Shown one piece after another: positions 47,301-60,600 of a stretch of DNA of 64,000 bases (positions are counted from its first letter, which is position 1; the number at the start of each line of letters is the position of its first letter). Both the position numbers and the translations under genes were made by a program. Source of the stretch: Syngnathus acus (taxonomy: Eukaryota; Chordata; Actinopteri; Syngnathiformes; Syngnathidae); contig NC_051106.1 of the NCBI RefSeq assembly GCF_901709675.1, positions 9,994,001-10,058,000 on the forward strand. The letters run 5' to 3'. The notes beneath the pieces are model-generated. The model did not search any database. It worked only from the letters and a program-made list of their open reading frames with translations, and was not told the DNA's origin.

Positions 47301-48681
47301 GAATAGATTTGACACCCTCATTCATAGCGCCCACAATGGATCAAGTATTAAATATTAAGCACATTGACGCCCCTCATTTCCTACTTTACATTGATTTTAA
47401 TTCAACATAACGCAGTTGCTGGTGAATAGATGTGTTGACTGCGGTAAAGGGAACTTGCAAATATTTCGAAGCAAAATAAAAAGAGACTTTTCCAGACTGT
47501 CAGTCAGACATGTAATGTCCAAAGAGTCCATGGGAGTAAAGGAACATTCATCAGTCATTGCCTTTCATCCAAAAACTTGCCTGTCACTGAACATTTCAAT
47601 ATAATTTGACATGTCACTTTAGGCTGTCTTTCATACAAATGTAAAGTGACTATTCTCCACCTGAAGCTACAGACTGGCTATGAAACCCAAACATAATACG
47701 CATCTGCAGTCAAAATTCCAAATGACTGCCGACAGAGAAACATCTCTATTGTTTTAAGAATGATTCAGATTCACTAATAGGATTTTCTATTGCAAGCATC
47801 ACACTAATCACAACAAGGGAGCCTTTCCACACCTTGATCCCATCTGAACAGAAAGATTGTCACCCAACACTATTCAAAGGCGTTTCTGTGGAATTTATAA
47901 GAATTGTTTACCGTCCTTCATGTAAAATGGCCCCTATTCCACCACCATTCGAAAATGGGAATGCAGACTATTCGGGAAAACATGGGACAGTACGTAAAAA
48001 GGGTGAGCTTGTTCATGGAGGTTGCTATTGTCTTTTTGGAGGAATGCAGTGAGAGAGAGGTACAAAATATAAAGCCTATTTGGATGCGGTTGCCAAGCAA
48101 CACTGTACGAATCGAAAAATGGTATCAGTTAGACATGGGCAAATGAGAAAATACATGGCACGTAAAATGTCGTGTATTTATTACTGTAAGCATCTCATAT
48201 CGTCTTTATGGTTCAAGGTGGTATAGGTTCTATTTGAAATCATCCAAATATTCTTTAAAGTCAATGCTGTGTTGCATCACATTCCAACATTATCTAGGTT
48301 GTAGGTCTGGAATCACATGACACAAACATTTCTCACTTGCTTTTTTACTGTCTGTTCCGGCTTGTGTTAGGCGAGTTTGGTATACGAATAGACACAGCTA
48401 AATGCCTTTTCTCATTTCCAGAATGGAAAGGGCGCAACAGGGCATTACCATTGTTCAATGTCAAGGACGAAAAGTCTTGAATCTTCAGTTCAATAGATGC
48501 CTGAATCTCCTCCCCAGTCTGAGCTCGTCTCCCCTGGGAGGCGAGCGCAGCACATCAGTCTCGTAGATGCTGTCTTTGCGTATACTGTCGCTGCTGAAAT
48601 ATGCTTTGACCTTTGACACTGGATTTGCAATAACACTGAGACGCATCAAGTTCCACTGTCGGTTATCGGCATGGCATAACA

Positions 48682-48686
<5 letters not shown>
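44374..48686. other. Intron DNA, nothing recognised
   Basis: No gene, RNA or transposon recognised. Frames up to 126 codons (45530-45910, +) are AT-rich and unrecognised. Confidence 0.5.

Positions 48687-48743
<57 letters not shown>
48687..48743. repeat. (GT)n microsatellite with one GC interruption
   Basis: About 28 GT units with a single C for T at 48714. The interruption would slow further expansion. Confidence 0.95.
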
Positions 48744-48745
<2 letters not shown>

Positions 48746-49760
48746 CTCAACCTCCCCCCTTGTTTATGAATCATGTTAAATGATCCCAGACTAATGGGAA
48801 TTACTTTCCTGACAGAAGACAGTCTAATGGTGTCTTGCGGCTTGCAGGTGGGTTTTCTGGCTTGGTGTCTATATCTGATATTTTTGCATTTCTATTCAGT
48901 TCAGTGCAATTCAATTCAAACAATCAGTTCTAGTTCTGCCCCCCCCCCCCCCACTTCATGTTATCAGAATGAATGTGCAACATTATTCTACTACAACAGA
49001 CATTTCACCACATTTTATATTTTGTCCTGTCCCCTTATTGAATATACCAGAGAATATTATCCCTTGATCCAATTATGATGTAGAGGGACACACAAATTGT
49101 CATCAGTATGGCATCTGTATCAATGTGTATTATGTAAATGACACTGCTTGGTCACTATCTGCATAGATACAATGCATTATGAGAAATGATGACTCATCTA
49201 ATATAAAACTATCAATTTTCATGATGTTAATTTCTCTGAGAGATCGCATTCATGTATGTCACAAAGCATTGTATTCATAAATTCAGTTCATAAAGATGTG
49301 ATGATATTGGCACCCATAATCTTTGATGACCTTTTTTTTTTCTTCAGTCCATGCGTTTTATTATTTTTCTGTTTGCATCATTGATTGAGCTCCCAGTAAG
49401 AGAAAAAGGTATTACATTGATTTAGGCTTGGAGCATACAATAATGAAAAGCATTTCCCTGAGAGAGAACCATACCTTGGCGAGAGGGCACTTAAGGATTT
49501 ATTGGTGACATCTATAACACAAATACAATGCAGGGAGACAATAATTATGACACATTGTACAGCCATGTATGGAACCCTACCACCTGGAAGCCGCCGGGAT
49601 CAATGTCCCCGAAATTCAATCGGAACTCTAAAATCCATTTATACGCACCTGTGAGTTTGTCAAAATGGTTCTGTGATATATTAATATTAATACAACAATG
49701 CATACTGTCGTTTTGTGTGTATGCATGCTTCTAATGTTACCTTTTCTAAATGATCCATCG
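48744..49760. other. Intron DNA with a poly(C) run
   Basis: Fourteen consecutive C lie at 48939-48952 and a T run at 49332-49340. No gene or transposon is recognised. Confidence 0.5.
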
Positions 49761-49860
49761 GTCTAAGTGTGAATAATTAGTATATGATATGTGCCCTGAA
49801 CCTGACTGGCTAACAGTCCATGGTGTATCCTGCCTCTTGCTAGAAGTCAAATGAAATCAA
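49761..49860 (+). repeat. SINE-family fragment (middle part)
   Basis: 'gtctaagtgtgaataattag', then 'atgtgccctgaacctgactg', then 'gctaacagtccatggtgtat', 'cctgcctcttgctagaag' follow the middle of the common fish repeat ('cctaggtgtgagtgtgaatg', 'tgtgccctgtgattgactgg', 'ccagtccagggtgtaccc'). Head and GGAT tail are missing. Confidence 0.7.
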
Positions 49861-52800
49861 TTTCTGGCGTGTCAGTTTGTTGCCACCGAATGTCAAAATA
49901 AGTTAACTGCAAGGGAATTAAAGTAAGCCAGGCAAAAATGAAATTGTTCATCAACAGCATGAAAATAAATACCTGAATCTCTCTGAATCTAAAATGTGTT
50001 CCGACCTTGCATCTTTCCAATTTGCCTTGTTGTGATCCTCCAAGGCTCTCCCATGACCAAGCCAGAGCAAATCACAGTGACCTGCATATTTACATCAGCC
50101 AGGATACAAGCAAAAAGGCTCAGTGCACTAAGCTGAGAGTTGGCTGTGAAAATTTGGAATGAAAAAGCCAAGTTCTCACTCTGGGCCTTGCACATGCCAA
50201 AGTAGTGGAATGGTTGGAAGGATTGCTCAACTGATCCTTGAGGATGAAATCTGAGCACCTGGAAATCAAGCCAGCAGAGCCTTACCCCCTACCTCCCGCC
50301 ACATGATATCTCTCTCTCTCGGGCTGTGTGTTTCAATGTCTATATGCAGACATACATTACACACAAACACATTTTTCTCGACTGACTCCAGATTTATTTT
50401 AAATCTTGTTGACTGAGCGACGACCGCTCCATGGAGTACGCAATGAGCAAGCTTGAATAGGCTTCAGTGACAGAGCACTCTAATGAGGACAAGTGTTGAA
50501 GAACATGAATGGATGAATTATAGTATATAATCTGCACTTTGAATGTCCATGGATCTAAATGGCTCATTTCATGAGCAGAGCTTCAGTTCAGATCAATCAA
50601 AAAGATATACGAGTCTCGGTTGGTCGTCATTTTACTCCAACGTGTGTGATTGGCCTTCGTATTTGGATGACGCTTCTTTACATTTGATGGTAATCCTCAA
50701 AGATAATGAACCACTCTGGGTGCTATCAATTTCCATATGTTGTCCTTTGTCATGCATAGCACATGCTACTGAAAACAACTTTTAATAGTGCTATGAAAAG
50801 CATTGTGAAAAATGAAATAAGCAGAAAGTTACTGATGGTGTTGCGCTTCACTCGCTTGACTTCTGACCAGGCAGCAGTTCCGAAATTTGTTTACATTCGG
50901 GTAGGACGCAAGCCTTAATATTGAGGTCACTAGAAAACCTAGCCGCACAGAATGACTAAGAACATCACGCTCTTTGATTTTGAGTCGCTCGTTGCCTAAT
51001 GTGTCGATAATAGTGTAGTGGCTCACTAAATTCATGGATAATTGTCCCGTCTTCTGTGAATACCCGTTCTTACCATTGAGGCCCATCTGCTGTTCCCCCT
51101 CCACTTTGCAGCATTAGCACGTTTACTACTAATGGATTATGAATCTCAATTTGCTGCAAGAGTTCAATCAAAACTCCCAATTGTTTACTGAGGGTCACTT
51201 GGTGCACACAAGGAGAATGACTCCTTTGAGACGAGTCAGCAGAACTCTTCTTTTCAAATGTGATGTGCTCATCACAAAGAAGACAGACTTTTTAGATATT
51301 CAGCACAATTGCATGCAATGAAAATGCCCATCTCCTTCCTTCTAAATTGCGCAAACTTTTTCCAAATGAACAAAAAACAACAAACACACAGCATGTATAA
51401 TTTGTCATGCAATTCAACAAACCGTATGAATTTCAATGATATATACTTGGATTTTTGATTTTCACAGGCCTACCCAGTCCCTTATACCTTGTGAATAGTT
51501 GACTATACACGGAATGGTAAAATCGAAGCCGGGCGGCACTGTTTAGGGAACCGATTAGTGTTCGCTAACAGCCCAATCAGTGTTAGCGTCTGATAAGCGA
51601 CTTATACTCAATTCAAAGTCATCAAAGTGGTGGGATGGAGGTGCTATATAGTACATTTCCATGCTCCATATACATGGACTTGCACGTTACATTCAATGTA
51701 CAAGTAGCAGCTTGGTGATGAAAAGAAAGAATGTGCCATCTTTGCACAAGTGCGGTTGGATTTGCAGAGGTGAATATTACCTGCTCTGCAATCTCCTGTA
51801 AGATCACAAAATGTCATTCGATTTATGATGCGTCACTGTTTGGAAGAACAGTCGCTAGTGGTGTCTGAACAGTGAATGGAACACACTTGGGCCTTCAGCA
51901 CGTACTGCAAAAAGTGAGCAGTGGTTTATTGTTATTATTTTCTAAAAGCAGCACAAAATGTAACTGCCCCCTCGCTAGTTAATTCTAATATTTGTTTTGA
52001 TGTTTTTCAAAAGAAAAACAAATCTTAATGATATCCATAAATCTGTTTTAAAATGTGCACATGACCTTGTATGAAGTGAGTGACAGAAATGTAGTGTAAA
52101 TAAGATGCTGGCAGACACCTGGGGATCTTCTGTTTTGTTTTAACTGCAAGGGCGTGTAAAGTCACCGCAGTGTAACATATGGTGATTGGCTCTCTCTATT
52201 TTCCCAACATCCCAATCAACGACGCTGCTGGGGGGTTATTTTAATCACCTTTGGTGCAGCATCAGATGCACTCTTGCTTCCATCGTTCCCCTTTTCAATT
52301 TGTCTCCTACGATATCTACCCATGTACAGCACATACTGCAAAATATATGATTATGGGGGGTGATGCATATTAGGCTCGATGTTGAAAAAGTTCTGCATGG
52401 TACTGTATGTATGTCATTTGCATAGAAGTGTCAACGTTTAGTCCCATACAGGCAATACCATTTTCATTTTTGCTCATTTTTCCTTGTCATGCTCATCACC
52501 TCCCTGGGCATTATTATCACCTAATCCTCCAAGTCCGTAATGTATTCGCGGAAGTGCATCAGTGTGGGTGTAAACGATAGCTGGATTATGCAGATAATAC
52601 TTGGGCTGCCTAATGACGCTCCCACACTGACTGGGTGAAGACAACGATCAGAGATTTTGCTCCTATTACCACTGCGTCTCATTGTTCACCTACAGTTTCC
52701 AACTTTCTCAGCGCCTTTGAAATCTAATCATGTTTTACCTCAGAGTTGGGCCTTTAAAGACGTGTGACATCTTTCAAACTCTCCTTTGGATGCCTATGCC

Positions 52801-53876
52801 ACATTTTTGTCTTTGTATGCCATGTTTAGTTGTCAACCCTACAAAAGGAGTTTTCCTTTGTGGGAAACAGTCTTTGACACCCCCCAAGTATATTACACCT
52901 ACCAGCGATAATCAGCATGTGTGCAAGAGAAATTGTCCTATTTCTCTCCGAATATTCATGACTTTACTCAAGCTGACCTGAATCTCAACTCAAAAGAAGC
53001 AGCAAGTATAAGAAACAGGCACTAGTGCTAATATTTGGTCAACTTTTGCAAATTGCCCTCGGTAAAAGTAGATCATAAATCCTGAGCCAAAAAGAAAGAA
53101 CATCTTGGAGTCATTCTTGGCAGAACGGCCACTGATTGTAGGACTAATAAAGGTTGTTGTATTTCCAAATGAAGAATAAATAGATCAAAAATATATACTC
53201 TACATTAAGATGACAAAAGTTCACTGGATCTGCTGACAATATTCTAAATTCTATTCAAGGTCAAATGGAGGTAAGCAACTCTTAACTGAGCAGCTGTTCT
53301 TTTTCACTGTGTTTGTTTTTCTGCTACAATGGATGCTTGCCATGTTTGCATCCCTACCATCTGGTTTTAAGACACACAAATAGGTGTTTCTTAAAAACTG
53401 GACAGCAGCCAGTGTTGTGAACGACACGCACGCAGGCACAGGGTAGAGTTGACTGCAGCACAACTCCTCAAAATAACTTCTTTCCTGTGCTCTATGATTG
53501 TTTCTAATGGAGAGAGTGGTCAAGGGAACTAAACGGTGCAGCAGGACACAGTTGAGAGCATGGTCATACCTCATTAACACCAAGAGCTTGTAACCCCGGC
53601 GCCCCGTGGCTGTGGGGCAAACACAGGGAGCGATCCAGTCGGCCAACCCTCGGAGCATGGCACATCTGTCCATCGTTTATCATCAAGCTGCTGAGCTTTT
53701 ATTTGAAAACAAATTGCACTATTGAAGTATGAATGTGATTAAAAAGTCAGCATTTAAATGCTGTGCATAGAGACGGACGGGCATTGATCCTGCCCATCAT
53801 CTCTAATGAGCATGCAGTTGATGAAGCCCATCACAGGAAACTTCATTTCAAAGTCAGTGTTTGACTTGTACACAAC
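49861..53876. other. Intron DNA with one short hairpin
   Basis: CGCTAACA (51563-51570) and TGTTAGCG (51581-51588) form an exact 8-bp stem with a 10-base loop. A CT run lies at 50311-50320. The longest frame (53251-53673, minus, 140 codons) is not recognised. No gene seen. Confidence 0.5.
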
Positions 53877-54139
53877 TAGGGCTGCTCAATTAATCGAATT
53901 TTAATCTCGAAGCAACTTTTTTTTTAATTTGCTTTGATTGGGGGGAGAAAAGACGAATAAACTTTCCATTTTTGGAACCATAAACTTAGATGAAAATAAT
54001 TGCTATGACTGTTAGCAGGAGTGTTTTTTAAACAATACTTTTCCAATTTCAAAAACATAATCGTGTAGATAATTGTGATTTGAATATTGAACAGAATAAT
54101 TGTGATTATGATTTTTTTACCCATAATCGAGCAGCCCTA
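53877..54139. mobile_element. Miniature inverted-repeat transposable element (263 bp)
   Basis: The left end TAGGGCTGCTCAATTAATCG and the right end read on the opposite strand, TAGGGCTGCTCGATTATGGG, share their first 11 bases exactly and more beyond. The interior is AT-rich with repeated 'aattgtgatt' type motifs and has no coding capacity. The repeat 'agggctgctcgattat' is common in fish genomes. Either the outer TA is a TA target duplication (Tc1/mariner or PIF type) or the flanks tacacaac and tgctgaac are a worn 8-bp duplication (5 of 8 match). I cannot decide the superfamily. Confidence 0.8.
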
Positions 54140-54582
54140 TGCTGAACCAGATAATAACCAGAGCTACCTGGACTGTTTGAGTTGCCATTTGTTCATTTTC
54201 AGGACTTTATTAGTTAACTTTATTATTGCTAATGTCACCAGTAGTTATGAAAAGTAACAAAGAACAATTAACTGTTACTGTCGATCATTTTTTTTTAATT
54301 GACTCTTTTTTTCCGCTGACGAGTTTCCCCCTATATTTGAGACCAGATGTCTGCATTATGTACAAAATAGGCTCATTACATTTTTCTAGCTGTGTGAATG
54401 ACAGCATCATGTAAAACAACACACAAAGTTGTCACATTGACGCTTTGAAAATTAATTGCTCAGCCCTGTGTATTATTTTTATCCTCACTGTGAGCATGAT
54501 GCAAGATAATAAGTGGGAAAGTATTTGCCCTGCTTATTTTCCCTTTCACTGTAATCAAAAGGGATATTTTATACAGCATCTT
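54140..54582. other. Intron DNA, nothing recognised
   Basis: No gene or repeat recognised. Confidence 0.4.
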
Positions 54583-54650
54583 CATTCATCCATTCTCCAA
54601 ACTGCTTATCCTCATTAGGCAGCTAAAACTCTTTTGAAGACGACTCAGGC
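54583..54650 (-). repeat. Probable SINE-family tail fragment, reverse
   Basis: 'ttcattcatccattctccaa' followed by 'actgcttatcctcattaggc' resembles the reverse complement of the SINE tail, as at 42751. The match fades after about 60 bases. Confidence 0.5.
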
Positions 54651-57600
54651 TGTTTGGTGTAAGTCAAACTAACATCAAACTATTGTTGCTTTCGTTTTTG
54701 TTAACGAGCAAGAGGCAGGGTTACGCCCTAGACTGAAATTTTCATTGCATGAAGTATTATTCATCACTCCACTCTACAAATCGTTTCCATTCCAAATATT
54801 AAATGACTTCCAATGCTTAAATTCCTGGCTAAAACAATTGACAATGCCAACTTTGTATTTTAGTGTAAATTGACTGTGTTTTGAGATGACAAAGTCATAC
54901 TTGTGCAATGGAAATAAGAGCGAAGAGCTAACAATTCCCCGTGGCACCACAGTATGAGTCTTTTTTCAGACAATGCAAGAATATATCTGACCTTCTGCTG
55001 CCTTTCTGATAAGATGCAGGCAACCCATTTGATCAGAAGTGGATTTACATTAAGCTTAGCTGCCTCCGCAGGCTTTTGATGGCTTGTTTAAAAAGCAGTG
55101 GGATTTTCTCTTTCCCCGCGACAAATGCTCAACTCTGACAGGCTTCGTGACTTGCCAGGCTTGATCTTCAGTCTTGCAATCTCCATCTTTTATTAGCAAT
55201 CTGGCTATACATGGTGCCTGGTAGCATTGTCCACGTTTGTCAGGGTTACCCACCCGATGGTTACCAGATGGTCATTCAATCCCATCAGTGTTTGTTTCGA
55301 AGGCGACCAGTAAGAGTTCCTACTTGAGGTTGCTGCTCTTGGTGGCAAAGCACATCCGCAGATCACAGAAGTAGGACACTCACGATGTGGCAGATAAAAG
55401 AACTCCATGCTGGAGTTGATTAACTGCAGTGGGACTGTTCCTTGTGCTTTTGCCTGGTGAAGCCAGATCACATGCAGATCAGACTGATCTGTTTCTGAAT
55501 TGTCTTTGGCATTTACTTCCTTGGGGGTGAAGACTGCTATTGTTGCCAGTTTGATTGATTGAGTTGCCCCACCCACACCTGTTTATTTTTTTCAAGTTAT
55601 TGATACATGTTTTTATTATGAAACTATGATTATGTATTCCAAGCAGTTAAAACGAATAAAAGCAAGTTAAATACTGCAGATTCTTAAGAACAGGAGCTTT
55701 TGTTTTTTCCTGGAACAACCAGTGTTTTTTTGTTGTTGGTTTTTTATGCGTGTGGGGGACCAAGTTGGTCACGTATCTGACAAACTGTTGTTGTCCTCTC
55801 CGGAGCCAATGCTGCTAGCTTCCCTCTTCATTTTTATTGTATTGGCCACAGAGCATATAGCTTTTGTGCCAAAGAGACAGAGTTAACCGGTTTAACCAAT
55901 TTATTATCCCCTCTCAGCAAATGTGGTGATTTCCAAAGCCAACATAACCATAACTTAAATGGCTTTCAGTTAAACACCCAGTAAAGACCATTGTCAAAAC
56001 CCCCCAAAAATATTGTTTGATTAAAAATGATGACAAATGTGGGTACCATCTGGCACAAACACTAATGGCATCATCTGAAGGATCTGATGGACCATAGTTT
56101 TTGAAATATTATTCTTTGGTCCACTGCACCTCCCCTATTATACAATATGATAAGTTGCATAGGATTTTTTTGCAGTCTATAAATTAGCAACACTCACTGT
56201 GTCAGATTTTATTAGATCTTTTCTTTTTTTACATATATATTGTCTGCATCTGAGCGATTTGTGTCACGCAAGGAGTAAATCATCGGAATTGAAGGCTTTA
56301 CTTGTGTCGTGGGGAGCAGAGCTGTGTGCGGTGGCTGCAGATAAGGGAACACTGACGAATAAGCAAGGTCTTGTTTTTCTGAGTAAAAAGAGAACAGGTT
56401 CAGACAAAATCTCTAGTGGCAAAAAGACTTGGAGGACACGGAAGCACGAAGAGAGAAAGTAAAAAGGCCTTCAGATTCCTCAAGGCCGACCGAGTGTGAG
56501 AGGAATTGGTTGATTCCAAGATTGTCAGTAAAGAGTATGCCTTCGTTCACTTTTTAATAATCACCGTTTCGAGATAAACAATAACCACATTATATCTTTT
56601 TTTAATGCCAAGTTATGACGATGTCCCATCATCTTTAACTTTAATAGCTGATAATGAGTAATGCAATACATGCGGGTACAAATGGAGAAATGCACTTTGA
56701 TACTGTACAAATGTGAATCATGTCATTTATGTGTATACGGTGTTTTGTCACCACTAATGTTTTTTTCAACGTTTTTATTTCTTACATAGCCACTGGGCAC
56801 TGCATATGAAAATGAGCTACAAAGCTCTAATTTGGCACTGAGCATTTGACTCTCATGTCGAAGCCCTGACAAATAAACCAATAATAGTATTTATTCTGCT
56901 TGGTCTTAATTAATAGAAAACAAATCTTTTTGACTCAGACATAGATGAAGATAAATTATATCAGAAGTCAATTATTTGTACATCTTACAGCAATCATAGT
57001 CACAGAGAATGACAGATGGAGTTGAGACAAAACTGTTAGCAAGGTATAATTAGATATGGTCGCAAGTAAAGCATGTGCAAAACCTGCCCCGATGACATCT
57101 GGATGAATTTTCTAAATGATTAGATGAATGTAATTTAACTGTGACTGGCAGCCTTATTATCCGGCAATCAGCGTTACGTGGCACCGGAGCTTTGTTATAC
57201 ATTAACGTCTGTCATTGAGCATCACAGGTATGCATGTTGGTCACGCTTAATCTGCTTTCACTTTACATCCACTTTCAGTACTTCTCTGGTTCCAGAACCG
57301 AAATAGAAGTGTTTATGAAAAGTGTTGCACAGACAAAAATGCCATTCATTTACTCTTGTTGGTTTTGACTGATTTTGTTCTGCAGCGGTTTTGTTGTATG
57401 GCATAGGGTTGTTTAATGAGGCACTTTTTTGTTGTAATGTAGCAATAAATCAGTGAGATTGGAGGAGGCTAGCACAATGTTTTTTTCACGTTTGTAATCA
57501 TGCTCTTGACTTGTGAGTTGCACAAAAATATTCCGTTTATGCTACAAAATAGGAGCTTTATGTTTATCCCCCGTCAATAAAGGCATTGTAATGCGGCAAT

Positions 57601-60600
57601 TACCGTCAGGCATCCTGTTGCGTAGTAAACATTTACCATTCACAACATTTCCGACATAAAAGAAAGGTGATTTTTCGATTGTATCCAACAGGAAAAGAAG
57701 CACCAAATGAATGCGTTCACTTTGAGCTAATGTTTAATCAAGGAAGATGGAACTTAATTGTAGACTTGACAGCAGATGAATCATCTTTTAATGAGCAGAC
57801 TTAAATCTTTCTTTTTATCCCCAATGCTTTCATTGAGTCTGTTGAAGGAATGAATTCTTGTGACTTTCTCCAGTTACGTTCCAAACGCATGCATGGAAAT
57901 CAAAGCCTCCGGGAGGAAAAGCCATCACAATTCGAACCAGTGTTCTTGAATATTCTCCTAAAAAGGAATCTCACACTCTTAACACCTAAATAGAGCGAGT
58001 TGAGGCTATTGAAAGTCAAGGGAATGGGAAGAGGACTGCAAAGGATGAAAGCAATGTGGTGAAGAAAGTGCTGTGAACATGAGGGGACCAACACAAATTG
58101 GGGCAGCCTGGAGATGAGGCTGTGAGACAAAATACAAAGAAATACAATTCAACACAGCAGGTAAACATGGAGGCAGAAAAAAAAGTTGTTCAAGTGGATA
58201 TTGCTGTCTTGGAGTAGCTAATGGAATGTCGTTTGTCAAGGCCAACCTCTTTAAATGCGTCAGCAAATGCACCATCTACAATGCCTTTCCTCCAAGCTAT
58301 TTAGTATGCCACTGTGTGATTTGGGAAGGTAAACTCATTGGGGGTTTGACAATAGCCACTTTACATAGATAGCATGACATCATAGCGCCGTGACTCAGAC
58401 GCTTTCAAGAAAGAAGGACTTGAGGGATTTCCAGTTGTGTGTACTGACACCTAGAATGTAATGATTATCTCACAACTGTAATCCAGTGGATTAAAAAATG
58501 CATTTGCCCTATGGCTGCTTATTGAAAGTGCTTAGTGCTGCTGCTTCACAACCTTGTGCATTTCTTGACCATTTTGCACGGTAAAGGGAAATGTGCAGTG
58601 AGCCATGGTGAATAAAGTTCTTGTTAGTACACGGTTTTGCATTACTAGACAGACAAAACATTGGGGTGACGGACATGACCTTGCGGCGCCACTCGCTGCC
58701 CTCTCGTCCTGAGGTACAGCCGCTTTGAATCTTTTAAGACAAGCGGTGATCAAAATGGCGGAAGCTAGGGAGGCCAACTGCTATTCTCATTCACCACCTG
58801 CTTATTTTGTACGAGGATATTTTGTTGCTCAACAGAGAGTTATAGTTCAGTGACGGCGGCAGATGGCTGAGTCATAAGTTGTGTGTAAATTGGCCAACTG
58901 GAAGACAAGATGCCAAAAACGTGTGATTAGCAGTTTGTTGACTTCAGGCTTTCAACAGTAATGTGGAGTAGTAAAGTGGATGAAGTCAACCGCTATTCTT
59001 CACAGTGTGTGTATGGGGGGGGGGGGAAAGGTTATAGCAACAGATTGTATTATTTTGTGTATTATAGCCCGGCCCTTCATTGCTAATATGGTGAATGGCC
59101 ATCTTTATGGTATCTGAACTAAAATGCAGAACTGGAAGCAATTGGATCAGACTAATGGCAGCATTGCACAACACTCAATGCTCAGTAGGCAGATTGAGGA
59201 ACATCTGCACGCTTCACTAAACACCCAGCTTTATCTAAATTCACAAAGTCCTGCAGGACGGACTGAATTTGACATTGTGTTAATGAGTCACTGTTGGGGT
59301 AAATGTTGTCTTTCATGTCAGGCCGTGGGTCTTGTTTTCGAAGATTTTATTTCAAATATTCTTTGGAAGCTCCACAGACGTTCTTGATGCTCGGCAAGGG
59401 GTGCCGGTGGCGACGTGGGCTGCGGCATTACTCCAAGCAGAAAGCCAACTGCTGCGTTTGTTTCCTCTTTAACAGATTTGGAAGATAAATTAGGCAAGGA
59501 GACATATTTTGGAGGAAACGTGGCTGATGAATTCTATATTGCAAGCGTTCAACATTGTGCTTCATTTGATGGCAATTTACAGCCGACTGTTATGATTTGC
59601 TTTACATCCATTGTTTATCTGCTTGATGAATATTAAACATACAATTTACTGAGGGATTCCTTATTGGAGAAGATAGTATGGAAAGTTTCTTTTCTTTGCC
59701 TCAGTAGGGGAGGTTGTGAAATCAAGAATACATTTTTAAAGTCCATTTACTGCCAAGTTGTTAAGAGACAGCATATTATCAAGCATAGTAGGTTTTTTTT
59801 AAAATATGCAGTTTCATTCATAGTGTGATTGAATTATTTTTTTTTTCCCTCTGTTTGTCTCAAAAATAATTGTCCACATCAGACTATTTCCAAAGGAATT
59901 ACTTTTTTTACAAATAGTTGGGTCCCTGGAAAGCCTGCCCACCAAATAAGTGTGAAATTAGGAAACGGTATGTTCATCTTTGCTTATGTAGCTTTTCTGA
60001 AAATGTGTGTTTGATCCAACTCTTCTGTTATTGAAGGAGTTAGAGTTTAGTTTTGTATGAAAGGCACTTTTATGAGAACAATGTTCATGATTTTGAGTGG
60101 ATGCTCAAAATGAAGCCTTTATCATAACAGAAAACAAAGTGCCTGGATGCACAATGCGTCTTATTTAGTGACAGTTTGTCACGCGTACATTCTTAAATGT
60201 GTGTTTATCAACCCTAAAAGCTTCCGCCATCTTGGACCTTGACATTGAGCTTGAGGTTTTTGGCTCCTTCCTGACTGTGGTGCTGGTCGACATAAAGGCT
60301 TTGCAAGCAGGCATCAGACGTCTGGGCTATTCTACTCTCTTTTTGTGACACTGACTCCCAGCCCGACAGTCTCTTAACCACCCTGCCCATGTCCTGAGTT
60401 CCAAATGTTATCATTACCGTGTCGTGGAATGTCATCATTTCCATCCCTTGGAGCATGGAAGCCCTGGCTGTAAAGTGGCAGGAGTGCGCTGGTATTCGGG
60501 CTTGTGAGAAAGACCAGATATTCTGGCAGCTGCGGTGACAATAGTTCATGCACACAAAGGGCTATCAAAGTGATTCATATCCATCGCCTTCTGTTTCGAA

